A DNA stretch of 64,000 nucleotides from assembly GCA_942492115.1 (NCBI GenBank), contig CALODL010000010.1:286943-350942 (forward strand). The letters run 5' to 3'. Under the pieces are notes generated by a model. That model worked only from the letters and a program-made list of their open reading frames with translations. It ran no database searches and had not been told where the DNA came from. Made by a program: the position numbers and the translations under genes. The stretch is from CALODL01 sp942492115. Its GTDB lineage: Bacteria; Planctomycetota; Phycisphaerae; UBA1845; CAIVHJ01. This document shows, piece by piece, positions 8,632 through 16,478 of this stretch (position 1 is the first letter of the stretch; each line of letters opens with the position of its first letter).

Positions 8632-9984
8632 TCAGGATGACCGCCCGCCAACGCCCCCGTCATCGGCGCCCTTGCGGTGCGATCTGAATATCAATCTTAT
8701 CGGGATTTCCTCGAAGGGCAATGTTTCGCGCAGTCGGTTGAGCACGAAACGACGGTACTCTACACGGATCAGGGCCGGGTTGTTGACGAACAGAATGATG
8801 GTCGGTGGACACACCGACACCTGGGTACCGTAGTAAATCTTGACCGCCTGAGGTCCGCGCAGCGATGTCGGACCGCGCAATTGCTGGATGGCTTCGATCG
8901 CCTTGTTCAATTGGCCCGTGGTCACGCGCTGGACGGCCTGCTTGAACAAACTCCGCGCCAGATCCACGGTGGCGTGTACACCCTTGCCGCTTTCAGCCGT
9001 GATGACCGAGATCGGAGCATAATCGAGCTCGGGCAAGACCTTGGTAAAGTACTCCTCGTAGGCACTGGTCTCGGTCTTGCCTTTCACCAGATCCCACTTG
9101 TTGATGACCAGAATACATGGCTTGTCGTTATCGGCGATGAACCGCCCAAGTTTCTTGTCGACCTGCCCCACGTCGACGGTCGCATCAATGAAGAGCAATA
9201 CGACATCGGCGCGAACGATGGCCTTCTGTGCCCGAACGAAGCTGTAGTACTCGATGTCGGTGCTCATCTTATTCTTCTTGCGCACACCCGCCGTATCAAT
9301 AACCATGAACGAGTGCCCGTCCTTCTCGAAACGAACATCCACCGCATCACGCGTCGTCCCTGGAACCTCGCTGACAATGACCCGCGGCTCACCGGCCAGC
9401 GTATTGATGAACGTGCTCTTGCCGGCGTTGCGCTTACCCACCACGGCGATTTGCATCGTGGGGTCGGGAGGCGGCGGGCTAGACTCCCCGATGTGCCGGC
9501 CAACCTCGGCCAGAAGCCGATCACGTCCGGTCCCGTGATGTGCTGACACGGCCACCGGCTCGCCGAATCCGAGCCGGCAGAACTCACCTATGAACGGCTT
9601 GATATCAGTGGTGTCGACCTTGTTGGCGACCAGCACGACGCGGCGATCGTAACCGCGCAACAAACGGGCAACCTCCTGGTCGAGGACCACGGCGCCTTCG
9701 CGGGCATCGACAACGAACAGGACCAGAACGGCCTGATGGATCGCAAAACGGATCTGTTCTTCGACGTGCTCAGTAAGATTGTCGTGGTCTTCGATTCCAA
9801 ATCCGCCGGTATCGACGAGTTCGAAGTACTTGTCATCAACCTGGCATACAGTGCTGATGCGATCGCGCGTCACGCCAGCCGTTGGATCGACAATCCCAAT
9901 GCGCCGGCGCGCAATGCAATTGAGTAACGAACTCTTGCCCACGTTGGGCCGACCGACAATGGCGATGATGGGCAGATCGGACAT
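8632..9984 (-). CDS. der: ribosome-assembly GTPase Der (EngA)
   Basis: Der has two GTPase domains in tandem and helps mature the 50S ribosomal subunit. The 450-residue protein shows the first P-loop GRPNVGKSS with DTGG and NKVD, then a second P-loop GKRNAGKST with DTAG and NKWD, and a C-terminal KH-like domain. The open frame extends upstream to 10059, but the ATG at 9984 fits homologue length and puts the first P-loop about ten residues in. It sits in a minus-strand run after tyrS and a hypothetical gene, 17 bases before a zinc-ribbon gene. Confidence 0.96.
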   Translation of the reverse strand: MSDLPIIAIVGRPNVGKSSLLNCIARRRIGIVDPTAGVTRDRISTVCQVDDKYFELVDTGGFGIEDHDNLTEHVEEQIRFAIHQAVLVLFVVDAREGAVVLDQEVARLLRGYDRRVVLVANKVDTTDIKPFIGEFCRLGFGEPVAVSAHHGTGRDRLLAEVGRHIGESSPPPPDPTMQIAVVGKRNAGKSTFINTLAGEPRVIVSEVPGTTRDAVDVRFEKDGHSFMVIDTAGVRKKNKMSTDIEYYSFVRAQKAIVRADVVLLFIDATVDVGQVDKKLGRFIADNDKPCILVINKWDLVKGKTETSAYEEYFTKVLPELDYAPISVITAESGKGVHATVDLARSLFKQAVQRVTTGQLNKAIEAIQQLRGPTSLRGPQAVKIYYGTQVSVCPPTIILFVNNPALIRVEYRRFVLNRLRETLPFEEIPIRLIFRSHRKGADDGGVGGRSS

Positions 9985-10083
9985 AGGTAACCATCGTTTC
10001 TTCACAGGGCGCCTGGACGCCAGGGTATTCGGTGCAGCAAGTATCCGGGATCGGTCCACCGGTATCCAGTCTGGAGGGTCGAA

Positions 10084-10674
10084 TCACAAGAATCGCTGAA
10101 TCGCATCGTGCACCCGAGCCAGAACCTGGTCACGGGGTCGTGCGTGATAACGTGGATCCGGGGCAATCGCGATATGTTCCTCAGCACCCCCCGGTGTTGC
10201 GACACGCCGAGCCATCGAGGTGTCCGCCTCGACGAATTCGCCACCAGCGAAGCCGACCGCGTTGAGCCAGCGACCAACGACTTCGGTCGCGTGGGCCTCG
10301 TAGACCAGCACCGCACAATGCGACCACTCGGCCTCGGACACGATAGCGCGGTACCAGTGAAGCACACAAGGTGGCGCGTGGTTTCGTGCCAAGTCCTGCA
10401 ACACGGCGTAATCCTCGGCCGCTGCTTCAAGTGTCGAATGATAAAACACCAGGGCCTCGGGCACCGGGATCCCCAGGTGATCGATGCCCCTCAACAACAG
10501 CTGCCCGCCGGGATCCGCGCGGTAGATGAGGTAGGCTGTGCCGGCGCCATGCTCGGCGCTGTCCTGCAGCATGCGTACTTCCTCAGCGGTGTAGCCGACG
10601 GCCACGTGCTGACCGAAATCGTAAATGTACAGGCCGGTATAGCGCTCGGGATGGTTGAGTCGGGGAAGTTTCAT
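10084..10674 (-). CDS. conserved-looking hypothetical protein
   Basis: The 196-residue soluble protein has no signal peptide or membrane segment. It is rich in aromatic and acidic residues (for example GLYIYDFGQHVAVGYTAEEV near the N-terminus). It was not recognised as a member of any family. The start lies 18 bases beyond the tyrS stop and the gene ends about 100 bases before der, so it is probably co-transcribed with both. Base composition matches its neighbours. The regular frame and tight spacing, not homology, support it as a real gene. Confidence 0.65.
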   Translation of the reverse strand: MKLPRLNHPERYTGLYIYDFGQHVAVGYTAEEVRMLQDSAEHGAGTAYLIYRADPGGQLLLRGIDHLGIPVPEALVFYHSTLEAAAEDYAVLQDLARNHAPPCVLHWYRAIVSEAEWSHCAVLVYEAHATEVVGRWLNAVGFAGGEFVEADTSMARRVATPGGAEEHIAIAPDPRYHARPRDQVLARVHDAIQRFL

Positions 10675-10691
10675 GCGCGATCAACAACGCC

Positions 10692-11900
10692 TCAGGCCCC
10701 GATGGAAATCTTAAGAAACTTGCGTTTGCCGCGCTGAACGATGTCACCGTCCTTGATCGTCACCGAGGCACTCGGATCACTCAGTTTCTCCTGGTTGAGC
10801 CGTAGCCCGCCCTCATTGATCAAGCGCCGTGCCTCGCCGTTCGATTTGGCAAATCCGCACAGGACCGCCAGACGTCCCGCCGCAATTTGCCCATCAGCGA
10901 GTTCGGTCGGCGCTATGGCGTGGGCCGGAATATCACTGGGCAAGTCCCCGCGCATGGCCTTGAAAAACTCTGCCTCGGCCTGCGCGGCGCTGTCTGCCCC
11001 ATGGTACTGCTCGACGACGAGCCGCCCGAGAGCGACCTTTGCATCACGCGGTTGACTGGCAATGAGTGGCTCGAACGTCGTCGGTGCCTCGGCAGTCAAC
11101 AGCGTGTAGTAGTTGGCCATCAACTCATCGGGGATGCTCATGATCTTCCCGAACATATTTACCGGCGCATCGGTCACTCCGATATAGTTGCCGAGCGACT
11201 TGCTCATCTTTTCGGTGCCGTCGAGCCCCACGAGGATCGGCATGATGAGCACGACTTGCAGCGGCCGGTTCTCAATCTTCTGCAAGTCCCGCCCCACCAG
11301 GTTGTTGAATGTCTGGTCGGTTCCGCCAAGCTCGATGTCAGCGTCGATCATGACGCTGTCCCAGCCTTGCATCAACGGATACAACAGTTCGTGAATACCA
11401 ATCTCCTGCTGAGCCTTGAACCGCTTTTCGAACGTGTCTCGTTCGAGCATGCGTGCAACTGTCTTGCGGCTGGCCAGACGCAACACGTCTGCGAAATTCA
11501 TCTGCCCCAACCATTCGCTGTTGTAGCGGATTTCGCACCGCGCCGGGTCGAGGTCGAGCACCTTGCCGGCCTGCTGAAAATAGGTCTCGGCGTTGGCCTT
11601 GATCTCATCGGTAGTCAGCATCGGCCGGGTCTGGCTCTTCCCTGTTGGATCCCCCACCATCGCAGTGTAGTCGCCGATGATCAGTACCGCTGTGTGGCCG
11701 AGGTCCTGGAATTGCCGCATCTTGCGCAATTGGACGCTGTGCCCCAGATGGATGTCCGGTGCAGTTGGGTCCATGCCCAGCTTGACGCGCAATGGCCTTC
11801 CACTATCTGCCGATTTTTGCAGTTTCGCGCGCAGCTCGTCAACGGAATACACCGCCTCGCTGCCGCGGATCAGATGGGTCATCTGCTCGTCGATGGTCAT
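10692..11900 (-). CDS. tyrS: tyrosyl-tRNA synthetase
   Basis: This class I synthetase charges tRNA-Tyr. The 402-residue protein has the HIGH signature as HLGH (in PTAPDIHLGHSV), the KMSKS signature (EKMSKSLG), and the Gly-Gly-Thr-Asp-Gln tyrosine-pocket block. A C-terminal S4-like RNA-binding domain follows (RRLINEGGLRLN). The ATG at 11900 is chosen because homologues start close to the sequence that follows; the open frame extends to 11987 without similarity. The gene lies between a CPBP protease gene and a hypothetical gene on the same strand. Confidence 0.96.
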   Translation of the reverse strand: MTIDEQMTHLIRGSEAVYSVDELRAKLQKSADSGRPLRVKLGMDPTAPDIHLGHSVQLRKMRQFQDLGHTAVLIIGDYTAMVGDPTGKSQTRPMLTTDEIKANAETYFQQAGKVLDLDPARCEIRYNSEWLGQMNFADVLRLASRKTVARMLERDTFEKRFKAQQEIGIHELLYPLMQGWDSVMIDADIELGGTDQTFNNLVGRDLQKIENRPLQVVLIMPILVGLDGTEKMSKSLGNYIGVTDAPVNMFGKIMSIPDELMANYYTLLTAEAPTTFEPLIASQPRDAKVALGRLVVEQYHGADSAAQAEAEFFKAMRGDLPSDIPAHAIAPTELADGQIAAGRLAVLCGFAKSNGEARRLINEGGLRLNQEKLSDPSASVTIKDGDIVQRGKRKFLKISIGA

Positions 11901-11977
11901 AGGTCGCAAGGTACTCAAAATAGCAGCCTGGAGCCAGCAACCGTGCTCAGTCTTCGGTTCCTGGCTACTGAATTGTG

Positions 11978-12856
11978 CTAGAGGCACGTGAATAGAATCA
12001 TGGTCTTCAAATTGAAACAGACGTGCATGGTCATCGAGGCCAGCAGGCCGCCGGACCGTTCATAGAGCCAGCCGAGAATCCCCCCGAGCAGAATCATGGG
12101 AACCACCGCCTGGGGCTGGGAAGCGTGAACGGCTCCGAAAATCAACGCGGTCAACAGAATCGCCCAACCGCGGTGCCCAATGGCGTGCTTGAACGCCGGT
12201 TGGCACATCCCCCGAAAGAACATTTCCTCGACCACCGGGGCAGCCACCACGGCGTTGACCCACAACAAGACCGGGAGCCAGACCGGGCCGTCCCCGGTCC
12301 CCAGCATGTCGAGCACCTGGTGCGCAGGAAGTTCGGCGTCGGGATCGAACAAGCCAATCATACGGGAGGATATTTCGACCGCTCCCCAGCACAGCGGAAT
12401 CGATGCGCTAAAGCCCGCGATACCCAGCAGAAGATGTCGGCTTGGCGTTGTCCATCCGCACAACAGACCCCGCACCCCGCCGGGCCGTTCACGGGCGTTG
12501 ATCAACAGGATGGCTGCGGTGACCACGACCGCCGCGATGGCGGATGCGACTTGAGCAACCACGCCCTCTGCCAGCCGCGACTCGAGGATGAGGGCCACGC
12601 CGCCGTGAATGAACATGAACAGTGCCAGCGGCACGAGAACCAGTTCGGCGGGAAACTTGTCACTTGGCTCGGGAGCGGCAGGCAGCGCCCAGCCACGAAC
12701 CAGCCATCGCCGACAGGTGGCCATGATGACGATTCCACCCACCGCGCTCAGGATAGCGTCGACCCACAGGCGCGTGTCGACAGATGATGCCCCACCTCCG
12801 GCGGCAAGCAGCCCCATGATCAAGGCGGCACTGCAAACGCTGGAAGGACATATCAT
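11978..12856 (-). CDS. CPBP-family intramembrane metalloprotease
   Basis: The roughly 292-residue protein is rich in predicted membrane segments. It carries the CPBP (Abi/CAAX protease) signatures: the Glu-Glu-x3-Arg motif (VVEEMFFRG), a following Phe-x3-His (FGAVHASQ) and a late His-x3-Asn (HVCFN). These residues coordinate the zinc in the membrane. The start at 12856 avoids overlap with trxA; a longer frame reaches 12937. Family members process prenylated or other membrane proteins. No bacteriocin genes are nearby, so an immunity role is not supported. Confidence 0.82.
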   Translation of the reverse strand: MICPSSVCSAALIMGLLAAGGGASSVDTRLWVDAILSAVGGIVIMATCRRWLVRGWALPAAPEPSDKFPAELVLVPLALFMFIHGGVALILESRLAEGVVAQVASAIAAVVVTAAILLINARERPGGVRGLLCGWTTPSRHLLLGIAGFSASIPLCWGAVEISSRMIGLFDPDAELPAHQVLDMLGTGDGPVWLPVLLWVNAVVAAPVVEEMFFRGMCQPAFKHAIGHRGWAILLTALIFGAVHASQPQAVVPMILLGGILGWLYERSGGLLASMTMHVCFNLKTMILFTCL

Positions 12857-12902
12857 GCTGATTGTCGGAAAAGAAACGCCGGCCCAGCTATACGTCGGAC
12901 CG

Positions 12903-13232
12903 CTAGCTGAGCTTGGCGAGCGCCTCGGCGAAATCACCTTTGCTGCGCAGGCCGACCAGACGCTCCTTGACCTCCCCCTGATGAAACAGGATGACGGTGG
13001 GAATGGAGCTGATGCCGTACTGTACGGAGATGTTCTTGTTGCTGTCGGTGTCGACCTTGCCGACCTTCACCTTGCCAGCGAACTCGTCGGCGATCTCATC
13101 GATGACGGGCCCGAGGGCTTTGCAGGGTCCGCACCATTCGGCCCAGAAATCGACCAGAACGGGGACTTCGGATTGAACAACCTCTGAATCGAAGTTGTCG
13201 TCGTTGAATTCGAGTGTGTTTACGCCTGCCAT
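12903..13232 (-). CDS. trxA: thioredoxin
   Basis: The 109-residue protein is a standard cytosolic thioredoxin. The active site WCGPC has its cysteines at 34 and 37, the cis-proline loop (SIPTVILF) is present, and the size is typical. It reduces protein disulfides and is itself recharged by thioredoxin reductase, whose gene lies at 21661-22680 but in a separate transcription unit. An AGGAG site precedes the ATG at 13232. It is followed 46 bases later by the CPBP protease gene. Confidence 0.97.
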   Translation of the reverse strand: MAGVNTLEFNDDNFDSEVVQSEVPVLVDFWAEWCGPCKALGPVIDEIADEFAGKVKVGKVDTDSNKNISVQYGISSIPTVILFHQGEVKERLVGLRSKGDFAEALAKLS

Positions 13233-13337
13233 CTGATGTTCTCCTGTCTTCGAACCTTGGGGTGGGATTGTAGAGAGTCAGTTGGGTGGTGTAAACCAAT
13301 CCGAAATGGCGAACCGCAGGGCAGACCGGAGGCCCCA

Positions 13338-14255
13338 TCAGGTGGAACGCAGTTCCGCGGGCGGACGGGTTTTCCACCGCCGATGCGTCCACAGGTACTG
13401 CTCGGGATAACGACGGACAACCCGTTCGATCGCAGTGGTGTAGGTCTGAGTAATCCAGTGGACAGGGTCATCCTGGTTCTGCCATTCATCGGGCCGAATC
13501 ACCTGTTCTACCCCCAGTTCGTGCCGAAAGCGTCGGCCCATACGCCGACAATAGCCCACCACGACAGGAACCTCATGCTGACAGGCCAGAACGGCAACAG
13601 TCTTGAACGTCGAAGCCGGGCGGCCGAAAAAATTAACGAAGATGCCACTCGAACCGGCGTCTTGATCCGGAACGAAGCCCACGAGGTGTCCCTCGCGCAG
13701 GCGCGCCTCAGCCACCCGGACCGCCCCCTTCTTGGCAATGAGCTCGAGACCGGTGTGCCGTCGAGCGGCAACGAGGTGCTCATTGACCAACGGGTTGTTG
13801 AGTGGCCGCATGACCGCGGCGAAGTTGCCAAAGAAGCAGGCCATCAACTGGCCGAGCAGTTCGAAGTTGCCGAAGTGCCCGGACACCAGGATCGCCCCAC
13901 GCTGCCCGACGGCCAGCTCGAGCACCTTTTGGATGTTGTTCAGCTCGGCGTAGCGCGGCCACGTCCAGCGATCGACCAGGCGTGGCGCCTGCAGCAATTC
14001 GATCCCGGTCATGGCCATGTTCTGCATGCTTGCCACAGCCAGGCGTTCGATCTGGGCCGGGCTCAGCTCTTCGCCGAATGCCTCCGCCAGATTGTTCACT
14101 GCCCGTTGCCGCGCCTTGGGCACGAGCTTCCCCCACATCCAGCCCAGAAACTGAGCACTGCGCAAATTGAGGTCGATGGGAAATGCCAACAGCGCAGAGC
14201 GGATGCTGTGAAACAGCATGAGCTCGGCACGATTCTGAGTCGGCGTACGGGGCAT
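13338..14255 (-). CDS. lysophospholipid/lipid A acyltransferase (LpxL/HtrB family)
   Basis: The 305-residue protein belongs to the LpxL/HtrB acyltransferase family, which adds acyl chains to lipid A or related glycolipids at the inner membrane. It has the catalytic block with His and an acidic residue in an HxxxxE arrangement (SGHFGNFELLGQ), the substrate loop with Arg-Pro-Leu (MRPLNNPLV), and the late FVPDQDAG-FVNFFGRPA block. An N-terminal hydrophobic segment anchors it. If the host is a planctomycete, this supports a lipid A pathway. The exact acyl substrate cannot be read from sequence. It lies upstream of trxA on the same strand. Confidence 0.85.
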   Translation of the reverse strand: MPRTPTQNRAELMLFHSIRSALLAFPIDLNLRSAQFLGWMWGKLVPKARQRAVNNLAEAFGEELSPAQIERLAVASMQNMAMTGIELLQAPRLVDRWTWPRYAELNNIQKVLELAVGQRGAILVSGHFGNFELLGQLMACFFGNFAAVMRPLNNPLVNEHLVAARRHTGLELIAKKGAVRVAEARLREGHLVGFVPDQDAGSSGIFVNFFGRPASTFKTVAVLACQHEVPVVVGYCRRMGRRFRHELGVEQVIRPDEWQNQDDPVHWITQTYTTAIERVVRRYPEQYLWTHRRWKTRPPAELRST

Positions 14256-14454
14256 GCGGCTATCTTAGAAGACTCGTGGACGGAAGTCAGGAGGGGAACA
14301 CAAGACATCCGGATCAGGAGACAGAGGTCGAGCAACGGGTGCGCTGTCACCACGGCAGCCGTGCCTGGGGATAATGGGGATCAATGCGACCTGATCCGGA
14401 TCATGCAGTCTGCGTGATCTGCAGCGGATCGCAGGATTGTGAGTTGTCAGCCAC

Positions 14455-14670
14455 CTAGTTCAGATGCAGTTTTGCAGCCACCAGGATGTGCCGCAGATGC
14501 TCGACCGACTTGTCGGCGAGGAATTGTTCCGTGAAGTCCAGCGGAGCGCTACCCCTGAAGTGGAGCAACTCGTAGACCAGCCGATCGCGGCCCATTCGGG
14601 CCACTTCCTCGGTGATGCGCTGTTCGCTCGTATCGCAGATCATCGCAACCTCCGCTTGAACTTCGATCAC
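14455..14670 (-). CDS. small hypothetical protein
   Basis: The 71-residue frame is acidic and helical, with a Met-Gly-Arg-Asp-Arg turn and a C-terminal Leu-Arg-His-Ile-Leu helix. It has codon use like its neighbours and lies alone between the acyltransferase gene and queA. No family was recognised. It could be a small conserved planctomycete protein or a chance frame. Confidence 0.45.
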   Translation of the reverse strand: MIEVQAEVAMICDTSEQRITEEVARMGRDRLVYELLHFRGSAPLDFTEQFLADKSVEHLRHILVAAKLHLN

Positions 14671-14773
14671 CCGTTTTGTCGGTTCACAGCAGCAGGCACG
14701 ACCACTTCTTTTTTGAGGATTTCACCCTCCGGTGAAGATTGAGAGGGGCGCACCATGGAGCTAGGATGCCAGG

Positions 14774-15805
14774 GTGCGCAAGGAAGAACTCCACTATGAT
14801 CTGCCCGCGGAACTGATCGCCCAGGTGCCCACCACGGCCCGGCGCGACAGCCGGCTCCTCGTCGTCGATCGCACCGCTACCGCGTTCCGGGACACCATGT
14901 TTTCAAGCATTTTGCAGGAAATCCGTGATGACGATGTGATGGTGTTCAATGACACACGCGTGGTCCCGGCGCGTGTGCAGTTGCGTCGAGAATCGGGTGG
15001 GCGGATCGACGGGCTGTGGGTGGCCGAGGATGCCCCGGGTCGCTGGCGTCTATTGTTGCGCGGGGCCACGAAGGTCCGAATTGGTGAAACACTGACCTTC
15101 GAACCCACCGCGGCAGGTTATCGGGCGACACTGGTCGAGCGCGGCCAGCGTGGGGCGTGCACCATCGAGCTCAGTCCGCCGGAATCAGCCGCTGTAGCCC
15201 TGGGGGCTGTGGGGCGGATGCCACTCCCGCCGTACATCAAGCGACCCGATGCCCGACATGAACCCCTTGATAGCACGCGCTACCAAACCGTCTACGCGTG
15301 CAAGCCGGGCGCCGTGGCAGCGCCGACAGCCGGCCTGCACTTTGACGATGACCTGTTGGCCACACTTCGCGAACAGAATATCGAGCAGCTCTTCGTCACG
15401 CTGCACGTCGGGCAGGGCACGTTCTCGCCGATCGAGGTCGATGACCTGGCCGCCCACACAATGCACCGTGAACGCTACATCATCGACGACGCAACACTCG
15501 AACGCCTGGTGGCTGTCGTCAAGGAAGGACGCCGGATCATCGCGGTCGGAACCACGGCTGCCCGCGTTCTCGAATCGGTCGCCGCCTCGGGCCACCCCTC
15601 CGGGGAAACGAACATCTTCATCTATCCGCCGTACACGTTTCAATGGACCGGCGCCCTCATCACGAACTTCCACCTGCCCGAGAGTACGCTTCTGGCCATG
15701 ATCTATGCATTTGGTGGCACGGAATTCATGCGTACGGCCTATGCACACGCAATCGCCCAGCGCTACCGTTTTTTCAGCTACGGCGACGCAATGTTCATTC
15801 AATAG
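14774..15805 (+). CDS. queA: S-adenosylmethionine:tRNA ribosyltransferase-isomerase QueA
   Basis: QueA transfers the ribosyl part of S-adenosylmethionine to preQ1 in tRNA, forming epoxyqueuosine. The 343-residue protein matches the family throughout: the start YDLPAELIAQ, the FNDTRVVPAR block, PLPPYIKR, PTAGLHFD and the end TNFHLPESTLL. The start codon is GTG at 14774 with a short AGG upstream. It is intact and stands alone on the plus strand. No other queuosine genes are seen in the window. Confidence 0.97.
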   Translation: MRKEELHYDLPAELIAQVPTTARRDSRLLVVDRTATAFRDTMFSSILQEIRDDDVMVFNDTRVVPARVQLRRESGGRIDGLWVAEDAPGRWRLLLRGATKVRIGETLTFEPTAAGYRATLVERGQRGACTIELSPPESAAVALGAVGRMPLPPYIKRPDARHEPLDSTRYQTVYACKPGAVAAPTAGLHFDDDLLATLREQNIEQLFVTLHVGQGTFSPIEVDDLAAHTMHRERYIIDDATLERLVAVVKEGRRIIAVGTTAARVLESVAASGHPSGETNIFIYPPYTFQWTGALITNFHLPESTLLAMIYAFGGTEFMRTAYAHAIAQRYRFFSYGDAMFIQ

Positions 15806-15893
15806 CCGTGGTCGAGCCCCAACCTCCGGCCAGGCGTTGGTGAGCCATGTTCGACAAGACGCAGCGGTCGGACGGGCGACCTGTCGTGCGAGA

Positions 15894-16327
15894 CTACACC
15901 CGGCCGTGAATGTAGTCCTGCAGGTACTGAATTGTCGTCGTCTGGTCCGTGACTTCGCGGGCCATGATGTCCCCAACCGACACCATGCCTACCAGTTCTC
16001 CATCTTTTACCACGGGAAGGTGACGGAGCTTTTTTCCGTCATCACTGCCTTGCACTCTGGAACGCGCGTCTCGGGTTGACAGCAAGCCACGGGTGACGAC
16101 ATCGCCTCCCCGACCGTCACGCTTTGAGGATCCATTTTTACGGCCACGACCCGGTTGAGCACGTCCCGCTCGGTGAAGATCCCCACGACCCGTGCTCCCG
16201 AGGTCACGACCACGGAGCCAATGCGTTGCTCCGCCATCAAGCACACGGCGTCGAACACCGTCGACTTGGGAGTGACCGTTGCAACAGAACTACCCTTTTG
16301 TGCCAGAATGTCCGCGACTGTGGCCAT
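15894..16327 (-). CDS. tandem CBS-domain protein, frameshifted
   Basis: Two CBS domains make up this small protein (about 145 residues). CBS pairs bind adenosine ligands and act as regulatory modules. The first frame starts at 16327 after AGGAG and reads ADILAQKGS, then FTERDVLNRVV. It loses register at a run of six A on the minus strand near 16030-16035. The next frame continues exactly where a CBS domain should (LRHLPVVKDGELVGMVSVGD) and ends at 15894. One added A would restore the frame. A sequencing indel is the likely cause; a true mutation cannot be excluded. Confidence 0.75.
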
Positions 16328-16478
16328 GACGCTCTCCTGTGGTTGGACGACCGATGTGTACTGCAGCAGGCACCGCAATGTCCGTTTTCATTATGAATGG
16401 CCATGCGGCACAGGGCCAAAGAAAAATCGTTCGTGAGTTTTTTCACGATGTTGTGCTTTTGACCGATTCGAGTAAGGC

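Noticed and set aside
8677..9546. Long plus-strand frame across der
   Set aside because: It lies opposite a clear GTPase gene, lacks any recognised motif and is explained by high GC leaving few stops.
10887..11981. Long plus-strand frame across tyrS
   Set aside because: It is the shadow of an intact synthetase on the other strand; no domain and no ribosome binding site.
13236..14417. 393-codon plus-strand frame opposite the acyltransferase
   Set aside because: The minus strand has all family blocks; the plus frame has none.
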